Assembly (NCBI RefSeq): GCF_004297405.1
Contig: NZ_SCVC01000006.1
Location: 62,001 to 126,000, forward strand
Source: Reyranella sp.
GTDB taxonomy: Bacteria; Pseudomonadota; Alphaproteobacteria; Reyranellales; Reyranellaceae
DNA: 64,000 nt
Direction: 5' to 3'
Of the stretch, positions 7,246-15,686 are shown in pieces; positions within the stretch are counted from its first letter, which is position 1; each line of letters starts with the position of its first letter. The translations under genes and the position numbers were made by a program. The notes beneath the pieces were generated by a model. The model was not told the origin of the DNA and ran no database searches. It saw nothing but the letters and a program-made list of their open reading frames with translations.

Positions 7246-9579
7246 ATGAGCAAGTACGGTATCGGCCAGCCGGTGTTGCGTTTCGAGGACCCGCGTCTGT
7301 TGCGCGGGCAGGGCCGCTACATCAACGACGTGAACCTGCCGGGCCAGGTCTATGCCGTGTTCGTCCGCTCCCCGCATGCCCACGCCAAGATCAACGGCAT
7401 CGACACCGCCGCCGCCGCTGCCGCGCCTGGTGTGCTCGCGGTCTATACCGGCCACGATGTGGTCGCCGACGGGCTCGGCATGCCCAAGGCCAACATGCCG
7501 AGGAAGCGGCCCGACGGTAAGCCGATGTACGCGCCGCAACGGCCGGCGCTGGTCACGGATCGCGTGCGCTATGTCGGCGATCCGGTGGCGATGGTAGTGG
7601 CCAGCACGCTGGCCGAAGCCAAGGACGCGGCCGAACTGGTCGAGATCGACTACGAGGCGATCCCCTCGGTGACCCTGACCGAGGATACGGTGAAGCCCGG
7701 CGCGCCTGCGGTGTGGGATGACTGCCCCGACAACATTTCCAACTTCATCGAGCGCGGCAACAAGGCCGCGACCGAGGAGGCGATCAAGGGCGCTGCCCGG
7801 GTCATCAAGCGGCGCTACGTGATCACCCGCGTCCATGCCCAGTACATGGAGCCGCGCGGGACCCTGGGCGTCTACGACCAGGGCGAGGATCGCATGACGC
7901 TCTATGCGGACGTGCAGTACCCCCATCGCGTGCGCAACATGCTGGCGCAGAACGTGTTCAAGGTTCCCGAAAGCAAGATGCGCGTGATCGCCCAGGACGT
8001 GGGTGGCGGCTTCGGCACCAAGGGCTGGCAGTATGTCGAGCATCGGCTGACGCTCTGGGCGGCGCGCAAGCTGCTGCGTCCGGTGAAATGGACCTGCGAG
8101 CGCTCCGAGGCGGTGATGGCCGACGAGCATGGTCGCGACAATGTCGGGGAGATCGAGCTGGCGTTGGATAAGGACAACAAGTTCGTCGCGCTCCGGCTCA
8201 ACATGCTGGCGAACATCGGCGCCTATGTCGGGTCTGATCGCAACCTGCTGTCGCCCTTCGGCATGATCGGCACGGTGCTGGGCGTCTACCTGATCCCCAA
8301 GGCCTATCTCAATGTGATCGGCGTGCTCTCCAACACCAACCCGACGGCGCCCTATCGCGGCGCAGGTCGCCCGGAGGCGATCTATCTCATCGAGCGGCTG
8401 ATCGACGATGCGGCGCGCGAGCTGGGCGTCGACCGGGTCGAGCTGCGGCGCAAGAACATGCTGGCGGAATCGGCACTGCCCTATCAGAGCCCGGTCGGGC
8501 CATTCTACGACTGCGGCGAGTTCGAGAAGAACATGGACATGGCGCTGAAGCTCGCCGACGTGGCGGGCTATGCGGCGCGCGCCGAGGACTCGAAGAAGCG
8601 CGGCAAGCTGCGCGGGCTTGGCATCATCAACGCCATCGAGCAGGCCGCCGGCACGGCACAGCCGGAATATGCCGAGATCCGCTTCAACCCCAGCGGCACG
8701 GCGGCGCTGCTCATGGGCACGAAGAACCAGGGCCAGGGCCACGAGACCATGTTCAAGCAGATCCTGAACGAGCGGCTGGGCATCGACCCTGCCGACGTGC
8801 AGTTCATCGACGGCGACACCGATCGCGTGGCCTTCGGCATGGGCACCAACGGTTCGCGCTCGACCGTGCTGGGCGGCTCGGCGCTGTTCCTTGCTGCCGA
8901 CAAGGTGATCGAGAAGGGCAAGCGGCTCGCGGGCCATCTGCTGGAAGCGGGCGAGCAGGACATCGAGTTCGCCGAGGGCACCTTCACCATCAAGGGCACC
9001 GACAAGTCGGTGCCGCTGAAACAGGTCGCGATGGCGGCGTTCAATCCGACCAAATGGCCCAAGAGCGGCTTCGAGGGCGGGCTCTACGAGAACGCGACCT
9101 TCCTCGGCGAGAAGGACACCTATCCCAACGGCTGTCACATCTGCGAGGTCGAGGTCGATCCCGAGACCGGCGAGGTCAAGCTCGACCGCTATGCCGTGGT
9201 CGACGATGTCGGCACGGTGATGAACCCGATCGGGCTCAAGGGCCAGATCCATGGCGGCGTGGCACAGGGCGTCGGCCAGATCCTGGGCGAGCAGGTGGTG
9301 TGGGACCGCGAGAGCGGCCAGCTCCTGACCGCGAGCTTCCTCGACTACACGATGCCGCGCGCCGACACGATGTGCAGCATGGAGGTCAAGTCCAACCCCG
9401 TGCCGACCAAGTACAATCCGCTGGGCGCCAAGGGCGCGGGCGAGGCGGGCACCGTGGGCGCCATGCCGGTGGTGATGAACGCCGTGCTCGACGCGCTGGC
9501 GCCGCTCGGCGTCAAGGACGTCCCCATGCCCGCCAACGCCCACAACGTCTGGCGCGCGATTCAGGCGGCAGGGAAGTAA
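7246..9579 (+). CDS. Molybdenum hydroxylase large subunit (CoxL / xanthine dehydrogenase family)
   Basis: 777 residues, the expected length for a stand-alone molybdopterin-binding subunit. It begins with GIGQPVLRFEDPRLLRGQGRY, has the cofactor loop DVGGGFGTKG (about residue 250), the active-site loop PYRGAGRPEA (about residue 368, the AYRGAGR type seen in non-CO-oxidising or form II enzymes) and the C-terminal catalytic Glu region GAKGAGEAGTVGAMP (about residue 730). Such enzymes hydroxylate aromatic or heteroaromatic rings using water. They normally work with an FAD subunit and a [2Fe-2S] subunit, and neither is encoded nearby. It is placed between a receptor gene and a LigB-type dioxygenase, which fits ring hydroxylation before cleavage. 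Confidence 0.9.
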   Translation: MSKYGIGQPVLRFEDPRLLRGQGRYINDVNLPGQVYAVFVRSPHAHAKINGIDTAAAAAAPGVLAVYTGHDVVADGLGMPKANMPRKRPDGKPMYAPQRPALVTDRVRYVGDPVAMVVASTLAEAKDAAELVEIDYEAIPSVTLTEDTVKPGAPAVWDDCPDNISNFIERGNKAATEEAIKGAARVIKRRYVITRVHAQYMEPRGTLGVYDQGEDRMTLYADVQYPHRVRNMLAQNVFKVPESKMRVIAQDVGGGFGTKGWQYVEHRLTLWAARKLLRPVKWTCERSEAVMADEHGRDNVGEIELALDKDNKFVALRLNMLANIGAYVGSDRNLLSPFGMIGTVLGVYLIPKAYLNVIGVLSNTNPTAPYRGAGRPEAIYLIERLIDDAARELGVDRVELRRKNMLAESALPYQSPVGPFYDCGEFEKNMDMALKLADVAGYAARAEDSKKRGKLRGLGIINAIEQAAGTAQPEYAEIRFNPSGTAALLMGTKNQGQGHETMFKQILNERLGIDPADVQFIDGDTDRVAFGMGTNGSRSTVLGGSALFLAADKVIEKGKRLAGHLLEAGEQDIEFAEGTFTIKGTDKSVPLKQVAMAAFNPTKWPKSGFEGGLYENATFLGEKDTYPNGCHICEVEVDPETGEVKLDRYAVVDDVGTVMNPIGLKGQIHGGVAQGVGQILGEQVVWDRESGQLLTASFLDYTMPRADTMCSMEVKSNPVPTKYNPLGAKGAGEAGTVGAMPVVMNAVLDALAPLGVKDVPMPANAHNVWRAIQAAGK

Positions 9580-9593
9580 GCGGGAGACAAGCC

Positions 9594-10448
9594 ATGGGCC
9601 AGATCGTCGGCGCGGCCATCGTTTCGCATCATCCGGGGCTGGTGCAGCCCAAGGAGGTGCGCGTGCAGCGCGGCAACGGGCGCGACTCCGATCTCATCGA
9701 GGGCTTCGACCGGGTGCGGGCGAAGATCGATGCAGTGAAACCCGATACATTCGTGCTGTTCGACACGCACTGGATCACGACGTCGATGCATCTCGTGGCC
9801 GGCGCCCCGCACTACAAGGGCCGCTACACCTCCGACGAGCTGCCGTTCGCCATGTCGGGCTTCGCCTACGACTATCGCGGCGCGCCCGAGCTCGCGGCGC
9901 TGGTCGAGGAGGTGGCACTGGAGCGCCGGGTGGCGGCGCGCAATGCCAATGAGAAGTCACTGCCGCTGCACTATCCGACCATCAATGTCGTGCACTATCT
10001 CGGCCGCGGCGAGAAGGTCCTGAGCGTCGGTACCTGCCAGACCGCGAAGTTCCATCACTTCCTGCAGATGGGCGAAGTGGTGGCCGAAGCGATCCGCCGC
10101 TCCGACGCCCGCGTCGTGCTGCTGGCCTCGGGCGCGATGAGCCACAAATTCTACGACCTCGACCACATCCCGCCCAACCCGCGCATCTGGCATCCCGACA
10201 ATGTCTCGGACCCGAAGAACCGCGCGCTCGACCAGGAAGTGCTGGGGCTGTGGAAGGAGGGGCGGCACGATACCGTCCTCGACCGCTTCCCCGAACTGGA
10301 AGCCGCGAAATACGAAGGCCACGGCGCGCACTATGCCCAGATGATGGGCGCGCTGGGCGGCAAGGCCTGCCGCGCCAGGGGCACGCAGCTCTCGGAGTAC
10401 GAGAACGCGGCGGGCACTGGCAACGTCCACGTCTGGTTCGATCTTTAA
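9594..10448 (+). CDS. LigB-type (class III) extradiol ring-cleavage dioxygenase
   Basis: 284 residues. The N-terminal AAIVSHHPGLVQP carries the family His, DTHWITT supplies another conserved His, and LLASGAMSHKFYD and KYEGHGAHYAQMMGAL follow further on. It is closest in character to HpaD, the 3,4-dihydroxyphenylacetate 2,3-dioxygenase, and to protocatechuate 4,5-dioxygenase beta subunits. It uses non-haem Fe(II) to cleave a catechol-type ring. Start ATG 9594 follows GGGAGACAAGCC. It is unrelated in fold to the two VOC-type dioxygenase-like genes of the same cluster. Confidence 0.85.
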   Translation: MGQIVGAAIVSHHPGLVQPKEVRVQRGNGRDSDLIEGFDRVRAKIDAVKPDTFVLFDTHWITTSMHLVAGAPHYKGRYTSDELPFAMSGFAYDYRGAPELAALVEEVALERRVAARNANEKSLPLHYPTINVVHYLGRGEKVLSVGTCQTAKFHHFLQMGEVVAEAIRRSDARVVLLASGAMSHKFYDLDHIPPNPRIWHPDNVSDPKNRALDQEVLGLWKEGRHDTVLDRFPELEAAKYEGHGAHYAQMMGALGGKACRARGTQLSEYENAAGTGNVHVWFDL

Positions 10449-10466
10449 GTGAGGGGAGTGAGTAGG

Positions 10467-11336
10467 ATGAGCGTTCTCGAGGGGCCGCGCAAAGAAGTTC
10501 GTCACGTCATGAAGGACGGCAGCGCCTACTGGGTGGAATTCAAGGACGGCAAGATCGTCTTCGCCGACGGCCGCACCTGTGACGAGAAGGACGTGGTCCA
10601 TCTGCCGCCGTGCAGCCCGACCAAGATCCTGTGCGTGCACGTGAACTACATTTCGCGCTACTACGAGTTCAACAACACGCGCGTGCCGCCCAAGACGCCG
10701 ACTTATTTCCAGAAGCCGCTGACCGCGCTCAACGCCCACAAGGGCGAGCTGGTGAAGCCCCAGGGCTACACCTACGTGAACTACGAGGGCGAGATGGCCG
10801 TCGTGTTCGGCAAGGTCACCAAGAACGTGACGCGCGAAGAGGCGTGGGACTGCATCGCGGGCTTCGCCCCGGCCAATGATTTCGGCTGCCACGACTTCCG
10901 CGACACCGACGGCGGCTCGATGCTGCGCGTGAAGGGCATGGACGGGTTCTGTCCGATCGGGCCGGGCCTCGTTTCCGGCGTCGATGTGCGCCAGTCGACC
11001 TTGCGCAGCTACAAGAACGGCAAGATGGTGCAGGAGGGCTCGGTCAGCGAACAGATCTTCGACTGCGGCTACCTGATCGCCGATCTCGCGCGCCACATCA
11101 CCTTCCTGCCGGGAGATATCCTGCTGACCGGCACGCCGGCCAATTCGCGGCCGCTGCAGGCAGGTGACACGATCGACATCGAAGTGACGGGCGTCGGCCG
11201 GCTCTCGAACACCGTCGTCGAGACGCCGGCGCCGCGCTCCGCCGATGGCTTCCCGCCCAGCCCCGACAGCGAAGGCGTGCGCAAGGTGGCGCTCGGCAAC
11301 GAGGAGCGCCTGCCCGACAAGTTCAAGAGCAAGTAA
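10467..11336 (+). CDS. Fumarylacetoacetate hydrolase family protein (HpaG-like)
   Basis: 289 residues. The FAH C-terminal domain begins with SPTKILCVHVNYISRY, then carries the metal-site Glu pair in YEGEMAVVFGK, GFAPANDFGCHDFRD, and ends with FLPGDILLTGTPANSRPLQAGD. Relatives include 2-hydroxyhepta-2,4-diene-1,7-dioate isomerases and acylpyruvases that process the products of extradiol cleavage. ATG 10467 is chosen over the in-frame GTG at 10449 because GAGGGGAGTGAG lies directly before it. It follows the LigB-type gene closely, consistent with one operon. Confidence 0.85.
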   Translation: MSVLEGPRKEVRHVMKDGSAYWVEFKDGKIVFADGRTCDEKDVVHLPPCSPTKILCVHVNYISRYYEFNNTRVPPKTPTYFQKPLTALNAHKGELVKPQGYTYVNYEGEMAVVFGKVTKNVTREEAWDCIAGFAPANDFGCHDFRDTDGGSMLRVKGMDGFCPIGPGLVSGVDVRQSTLRSYKNGKMVQEGSVSEQIFDCGYLIADLARHITFLPGDILLTGTPANSRPLQAGDTIDIEVTGVGRLSNTVVETPAPRSADGFPPSPDSEGVRKVALGNEERLPDKFKSK

Positions 11337-11338
11337 CC

Positions 11339-12136
11339 ATGCGGCCGGCCGCGTTCCTCGGTGCGTTGCTGGGAATGATATTCCTGGCGCTGCCGGTGTA
11401 CGCGGCCGAGACGCTGCTCACTCTGTCGCCGCGGCCGAACGTGAGCCTGCGCGTTCTGGTCGACAGGCCGGCGAGCCCCATCGGCAGCGTCGTGCTGATG
11501 GCGGGTGGAGACGGCGTGCTCGATATCGATTCCCAGGGTCGCATCGGCAGCGGGCTCAGCGGCAACCATCTGGTGCGCACGCGCAGCCTCTATGTGCGGG
11601 CGGGCTATGCCGTGTTCGTGCCCGACGTCGCCGCCGACCTCAAGGGCAAGGACAACTATCGCTTCGGCAGAGCCTATGCCCAGGACGTGGCGGCGGTGGT
11701 CGAGGCCGCGCGCGAGGTGGCGAGGCCCGTGGCGATCATTGGAACGAGCCGCGGCGCGCTGGCCGTGGCCAGCGTCTTCACGCGGCAGTCGGCGGTGTTG
11801 CCCGACGCGGCGGTGATCTCGTCCGGTGTCCTGATGGGCGAGGGCAAGGGCGGCAGCGCGAGCACGGTGGGCGACCTGAGACAGGTCCGCGTGCCGGTGC
11901 TGTTGCTGCGTCATCGGCTCGACGCTTGCCGTACCTCGGCACCGGCCGATGCCGACAAGTTCAAGGAGATGCTGATCGGCTCGCCGCGGGTCGATATCGT
12001 CACGCTCGAAGGCGGCGGTCCGCGCAGCAAGACGGCCGAGCCGTGCGGCGCCGCGCACTATCACGGCTTCTGGGGCATCGACGATCAGGCAGTGGCGGCC
12101 ACTGTGAAGTGGCTCGCCGCCAACATGCGTCGCTAA
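11339..12136 (+). CDS. Exported alpha/beta-hydrolase-like protein
   Basis: 265 residues with a signal peptide (about residues 1-22, ending VYA-AET). The alpha/beta hydrolase core shows in SVVLMAGGDGVLD (oxyanion region), AGYAVFVPDVAADLKG, the nucleophile elbow GTSRGAL (Ser about 138), VPVLLLRHRLDAC (acid) and a C-terminal His in AAHYHGFWG. Substrate unknown. It starts two bases after the FAH stop, so it is in the operon, but periplasmic location sets it apart from its neighbours. It may be an esterase acting on the imported substrate; that is inference. Confidence 0.7.
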   Translation: MRPAAFLGALLGMIFLALPVYAAETLLTLSPRPNVSLRVLVDRPASPIGSVVLMAGGDGVLDIDSQGRIGSGLSGNHLVRTRSLYVRAGYAVFVPDVAADLKGKDNYRFGRAYAQDVAAVVEAAREVARPVAIIGTSRGALAVASVFTRQSAVLPDAAVISSGVLMGEGKGGSASTVGDLRQVRVPVLLLRHRLDACRTSAPADADKFKEMLIGSPRVDIVTLEGGGPRSKTAEPCGAAHYHGFWGIDDQAVAATVKWLAANMRR

Positions 12137-12162
12137 AGATACGAAAAAATACGGAGGAAACG

Positions 12163-13110
12163 ATGGTCGCGATCAAGGTTGCCGAATTTGCCTTTCCGCG
12201 CATGGAAGCGCCGGACCTGGACGAGATGGAGGAGTTCCTGACGCATTTCGGATTGGTGCGGGCGGAGCGCACGCCTGATGCGCTCTACATGCGCGGCACC
12301 GACGGCCATCATCACCTGCACGCCGTGCACAAGGGCGGCACGAAGTTCATCGGCTTCGCCTATCACGCGGAGAGCGAGGACGATCTCAAGCGCGTCGCCA
12401 AGCTGCCGGGCGCCTCGGGGATCGAGACCATCGACGAGCCGGGCGGCGGCAAGCGCGTGCGGCTCGTCGAACCGAACGGCTATCAGATCGAGATCATTCA
12501 CGGCATGCAGGCGGTGCCGAAAGCTAGAACCGAACGCGATCACCAGAACTCGGGCAGCGAGCCGCACCGGCGCGCCGGCCGCTTGATGCGGCTCAGCAAG
12601 TCGCCGACGCCGATCCAGCGCATCGGGCACGGCGTGCTGGCGACGCCGCACGTTCAGGAAACGGCCGCATGGTTCCGCGAGACACTGGGCATGATCCGGT
12701 CCGACGATGTCTATGCCGGCCCGAAGGAAAACGTGATCGGCTCGTTCAACCGCCTCGACCGCGGCGACGACTATGTCGATCACCATGTCCTGTTCTGCGT
12801 GCACAACGAGAAGAGGGGGCTGAACCACGTCTCCTACGAGGCGCACGACATCGACGCGATCTTTCAGGACCATGAATATTTGAAGAAGGTCGGCAAGTAC
12901 GACCACATGTGGGGCATAGGCCGCCATGTCCTGGGCAGCCAGGTCTACGACTACTGGTGTGATCCGTGGGGCCGCGTCCACGAGCGCTGGGCCGATACAG
13001 ACCGGCTGAACGTTGCCAATGGCGGAAACCTGCTCAGCGCCGAGGAGGGCTTCCAGTCGCAATGGGGAGAGGAACCGCCGGAGCGTTTCCTGCATCATGC
13101 CAGCCCCTAG
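12163..13110 (+). CDS. VOC-family extradiol dioxygenase-like protein
   Basis: 315 residues with two VOC modules. The first (residues 1-115) has EFAFPRMEAPDLDEMEEFL, GHHHLHAV-like DGHHHLHAV and EPNGYQIEIIHGM. The second (about residues 145-280) has RIGHGVLATPHVQETAAWF, RGLNHVSYEAHDIDAIF and YWCDPWGRVHERW, which give a plausible His-His-Glu metal triad. The best match in type is 2,3-dihydroxybiphenyl 1,2-dioxygenase-like proteins. GGAGGAAACG precedes the ATG. It is the third ring-cleavage candidate of the cluster. Confidence 0.78.
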   Translation: MVAIKVAEFAFPRMEAPDLDEMEEFLTHFGLVRAERTPDALYMRGTDGHHHLHAVHKGGTKFIGFAYHAESEDDLKRVAKLPGASGIETIDEPGGGKRVRLVEPNGYQIEIIHGMQAVPKARTERDHQNSGSEPHRRAGRLMRLSKSPTPIQRIGHGVLATPHVQETAAWFRETLGMIRSDDVYAGPKENVIGSFNRLDRGDDYVDHHVLFCVHNEKRGLNHVSYEAHDIDAIFQDHEYLKKVGKYDHMWGIGRHVLGSQVYDYWCDPWGRVHERWADTDRLNVANGGNLLSAEEGFQSQWGEEPPERFLHHASP

Positions 13111-13126
13111 CAAGGAGGTATGATCG

Positions 13127-13474
13127 ATGTCCAAGCCACCCGCTGCGACCGCCGCTGCCGCCAATCCACGCGACCAGCTCCGCGCCTTCGCGCCCAAGCT
13201 GATCGACCTGACCGACAACGTTCTGTTCGGCGACGTCTGGGAGCGGCCTGGTCTTTCCAAGCGCGACCGCAGCCTGATCACCTGCGCCGCCCTGGTGGCG
13301 CTCAACCGCACGGAGCAGCAGACCGGGCATTTCACCCGCGCCATCAACAACGGCGTGACGAAGGAAGAGCTGATCGAGTTGATTACGCACCTGGCATTTT
13401 ATTCCGGCTGGCCAACGGCCATGTCGGCGGCAAACGTGGCCAAGAAGGTGCTTGAAGAGGGAGAGAAGAAGTGA
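13127..13474 (+). CDS. Carboxymuconolactone decarboxylase family protein
   Basis: 115 residues. The CMD fold shows as FGDVWERPGLSKRDRSLITCAALVALN, then GHFTRAINNGVTKEELIELITHLAFYSGWP. The conserved Cys and His positions of the AhpD/CMD superfamily are only partly kept (one Cys in ITCAALV). Family roles are lactone decarboxylation or peroxide reduction. Genes of this type commonly accompany extradiol clusters. A strong AAGGAGG lies before the ATG. The stop overlaps the GTG start of the next gene. Confidence 0.82.
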   Translation: MSKPPAATAAAANPRDQLRAFAPKLIDLTDNVLFGDVWERPGLSKRDRSLITCAALVALNRTEQQTGHFTRAINNGVTKEELIELITHLAFYSGWPTAMSAANVAKKVLEEGEKK

Positions 13475-14400
13475 AGCTTTGTTATTTCAACGAGTGGCGG
13501 CTGGGTGTCATCAAGGGTGACAGCGTCGTCGACGTCACCGACGCCGTGAAGGACATTCCGCATCTCGATTCGCGCGACCTGATCCTGGGCCTGATCGCCA
13601 AGTGGGATTCCTACAAGGCCAAGGTCGAGAAGGCCGCGGCCGAGGGCAAGGGCCAGCCGCTGAAGGGTGTGCGCCTGCGGCCGCCGGTGCCGAAGCCCGG
13701 CAACATCGTCTGCATGGCGGTGAACTACATGGAAGACGGCACCCTGCCAGAGAAGCCGCAGATCAACGCTTTCCACAAGGCGGCGACGGCGGTGATCGGC
13801 GACGGCGACACGATGCTGCTGCCCGATGCGCCGGCCAGCATCTTCGAGGGCGAGGCGGAACTCGCGCTGGTGATCGGCAAGCCGGCCACGCGCGTCTCGC
13901 AGGCCGACGCGATGAAGCACATCTTCGGCTATACCTGCTTCATCGACGGTTCGGCGCGCGGCCTGCCGCCGCCAGGCAACGTCTTCTTCCAGATGAAGTC
14001 ACGTGACACCTTCGCGCCGATCGGCCCCTGCATCGTCACGGCCGACGAGATCGCCGATCCGCAGAACCTCGCCATCGAACTGAAGAACAACGGCGAGACC
14101 ATGCAGAAGTTCAACACCAACGACATGGCGCACCAGATCCCGCGCTGCATCGAATGGGTGAGCTCGATCCACACGCTGGAGCCCGGCGACATCCTCGCCA
14201 CCGGCACCAACCATCGCGGCCTGCATTCCTTCATGGATGGCGACAAGATCGAACTCACCGTCGAGAAGGTCGGCACGCTCCACATCAACGTGAAGGACGA
14301 GCTGAAGCGCACCTGGGCCCGCACGACCCGCCTCCAGCACAAGGAGAAGGGCGGCGAAGGCGCTCACACGCCGCAGCTCACCGGCAAGCACGCGAAGTAG
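13471..14400 (+). CDS. Fumarylacetoacetate hydrolase family protein
   Basis: 309 residues, GTG start inside the stop of the preceding gene (GTGA). It has a complete FAH layout with an N-terminal cap (MKLCYFNEWRLGVIKGDSVV), PKPGNIVCMAVNYMEDG, metal-site FEGEAELALVIGK and GYTCFIDGSARG, RDTFAPIGPCIVTADE, and LEPGDILATGTNHRGL. It is a different subgroup from the gene at 10467. The pair could hydrolyse or isomerise successive keto-dioate intermediates. Confidence 0.85.
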   Translation: MKLCYFNEWRLGVIKGDSVVDVTDAVKDIPHLDSRDLILGLIAKWDSYKAKVEKAAAEGKGQPLKGVRLRPPVPKPGNIVCMAVNYMEDGTLPEKPQINAFHKAATAVIGDGDTMLLPDAPASIFEGEAELALVIGKPATRVSQADAMKHIFGYTCFIDGSARGLPPPGNVFFQMKSRDTFAPIGPCIVTADEIADPQNLAIELKNNGETMQKFNTNDMAHQIPRCIEWVSSIHTLEPGDILATGTNHRGLHSFMDGDKIELTVEKVGTLHINVKDELKRTWARTTRLQHKEKGGEGAHTPQLTGKHAK

Positions 14401-14418
14401 GGAGCGCGCTGCTCTTCG

Positions 14419-14519
14419 CCTCCCCCGTCAACGGGGGAGGTGCCTCGTCATACGAGGCGGAGGGGTCATGACCCCTCCGTCGCCGCAGACGGCGCCACCT
14501 CCCCATTTGAATGGGGAGG
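14419..14519. repeat. Five-hairpin modular repeat, copy A (upstream of ridA)
   Basis: Five successive palindromes: 14419-14440 (CCTCCCCCGT/ACGGGGGAGG), 14442-14458 (GCCTCGT/ACGAGGC), 14459-14478 (perfect GGAGGGGTCATGACCCCTCC), 14481-14494 (CGCCG/CGGCG) and 14498-14519 (CCTCCCCATT/AATGGGGAGG around TG). Copy B at 14966-15066 keeps the outer two and the central one but has different second and fourth stems. It is probably a REP-type intergenic element. Confidence 0.75.
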
Positions 14520-14541
14520 AGAAGGGTGCGATCTACGCGCG

Positions 14542-14958
14542 ATGACTCGATCTGTGCACGCACCCGCCGGCCTATTCGACAGCCTGCAATACGGCTTCGC
14601 CCAGGTCGCGGTGATTGCGACGCCGCAGGGGCGGGAGGCGCACGTCTCCGGCCAGGTTGCCTGGGATGCTGACGGCAACATCGTCGGCCGTGACGATATC
14701 GGCCGGCAGCTCGAGAAGAGCCTGGAGAATCTCGCGACGGCGCTGGCATCGGTCGGCGCGCATCTCGACCAGGTCGGCGCGCTGCGGCTCTACATCAAGC
14801 AAAGCCATATCGGCGAGGGCAAGGCGATCAGCGCCGCTCTCAAGACAGCGTTCGGTGACAATCCGCCCTGTACGACCTGGATCGGCGTGTCGAGCCTCGC
14901 GAGCGAGGACTTCCTCGTCGAGGTCGAGCCGTCGGTCGTGTTCCTGTCGAAGGGGTAA
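14542..14958 (+). CDS. RidA family protein (enamine/imine deaminase-like)
   Basis: 138 residues, YjgF/YER057c/UK114 fold: AHVSGQVAWDADGNIVG, QLEKSLENLATALASVGAHLDQV, TTWIGVSSLASEDFLVEVEP. The usual active-site Arg of true RidA enzymes appears replaced in the TTWIGVSSL segment, so it belongs to a less characterised subgroup. The start ATG 14542 lies 23 bases after repeat copy A. The gene is framed by repeat copies A and B in direct orientation. Confidence 0.8.
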   Translation: MTRSVHAPAGLFDSLQYGFAQVAVIATPQGREAHVSGQVAWDADGNIVGRDDIGRQLEKSLENLATALASVGAHLDQVGALRLYIKQSHIGEGKAISAALKTAFGDNPPCTTWIGVSSLASEDFLVEVEPSVVFLSKG

Positions 14959-14965
14959 TTCAAAG

Positions 14966-15066
14966 CCTCCCCCGTCAGCGGGGGAGGTGTCAGCGTCTGC
15001 GCTGACGGTGGGGTCATGACCCCTCCGCCTCGTAAGACGAGGCACCTCCCCATTTGAATGGGGAGG
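14966..15066. repeat. Five-hairpin modular repeat, copy B (downstream of ridA)
   Basis: Palindromes at 14966-14987, 14989-15006 (GTCAGCG/CGCTGAC), 15010-15023 (GGGGTCATGACCCC), 15027-15043 (GCCTCGT/ACGAGGC) and 15045-15066. The outer and central modules match copy A. The GCCTCGT stem is in second position in copy A and in fourth position here, as if inner modules are swapped. Confidence 0.75.
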
Positions 15067-15080
15067 AGGATGACGGGGGC

Positions 15081-15112
15081 AAAAAGAAAGGACGCCACGG
15101 TTTCCCGTGGCG
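15081..15112 (-). terminator. Rho-independent terminator of the hsp20 gene
   Basis: On the minus strand an 8-bp stem (CGCCACGG, loop GAAA, CCGTGGCG) is followed by TCCTTTCTTTTT. It lies 36 bases beyond the hsp20 stop. Confidence 0.8.
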
Positions 15113-15147
15113 CCCCTTCGAGACAGTAGGCTGCTACCTACTTTGAG

Positions 15148-15594
15148 TTAGTGAGTGAGCGCGGCCTGGCCGGCGGTGACGGGGATCGCGCGGGGCTTCT
15201 TCTCCTCCGGGATCTCGCGCTGAAGCTCGATGGTCAGGAGACCGTTGGCGAGCTTGGCGCCCGTGACCTTCACATGGTCGGCGAGCTGGAAGCGGCGCTC
15301 GAAGTTGCGACCGGCGATGCCACGATAGAGATACTGCTTCTCATCCTGGCCGTTCGCGGGCGCGGTCTGGCCGGTGACCAGAAGCTCGTTCTCCTTCTGG
15401 GTCACGTTCAGCTCGGCCTCGGCAAAGCCCGCCACCGCCATCACGATGCGGTAGGCGTTATCGCCGGTCTTCTCGATATTGTACGGGGGATAGCCATTGG
15501 CATTTGCCTGGCCCGACACCGAATCGAGCAGGTCGAAGACCCGGTCGAAACCAACGGTGGCGCGATAAAACGGGGAATAGTCGAAAGTGCGCAT
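15148..15594 (-). CDS. Hsp20/alpha-crystallin small heat-shock protein (IbpA-like)
   Basis: 148 residues. It begins MRTFDYSPFYRATVGFDRVFDLLD, the IbpA-type N-terminus. The alpha-crystallin domain follows (YNIEKTGDNAYRIVMAVAGFAEAELNV to LANGLLTIELQREIPEE) and the C-terminal I-x-I/V-type anchor is AIPV. It holds unfolded proteins as a chaperone. ATG 15594 is preferred over ATG 15600 because AGGAGAGG then sits six bases upstream. A sigma-32-like promoter lies at 15659-15686 and a terminator at 15081-15112, so it is a single-gene heat-shock unit. Confidence 0.9.
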   Translation of the reverse strand: MRTFDYSPFYRATVGFDRVFDLLDSVSGQANANGYPPYNIEKTGDNAYRIVMAVAGFAEAELNVTQKENELLVTGQTAPANGQDEKQYLYRGIAGRNFERRFQLADHVKVTGAKLANGLLTIELQREIPEEKKPRAIPVTAGQAALTH

Positions 15595-15658
15595 TGTCAT
15601 CCTCTCCTGGAGCGATGTGGTGATGTCCCAGCCCCGGATGGGCACTGGAACGCCCCTG

Positions 15659-15686
15659 ATTTAGGTCCGGGAAAACGGGCTTCAAG
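15659..15686 (-). promoter_or_regulatory. Sigma-32 (RpoH)-like promoter of hsp20
   Basis: Minus strand CTTGAA (15686-15681), 16-base spacer, then CCTAAAT overlapping 15665-15659. CTTGAA is the classic RpoH -35 core. The -10 match is weaker. The untranslated leader would be about 55-60 bases and ends TCGCTCCAGGAGAGG. Confidence 0.55.
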
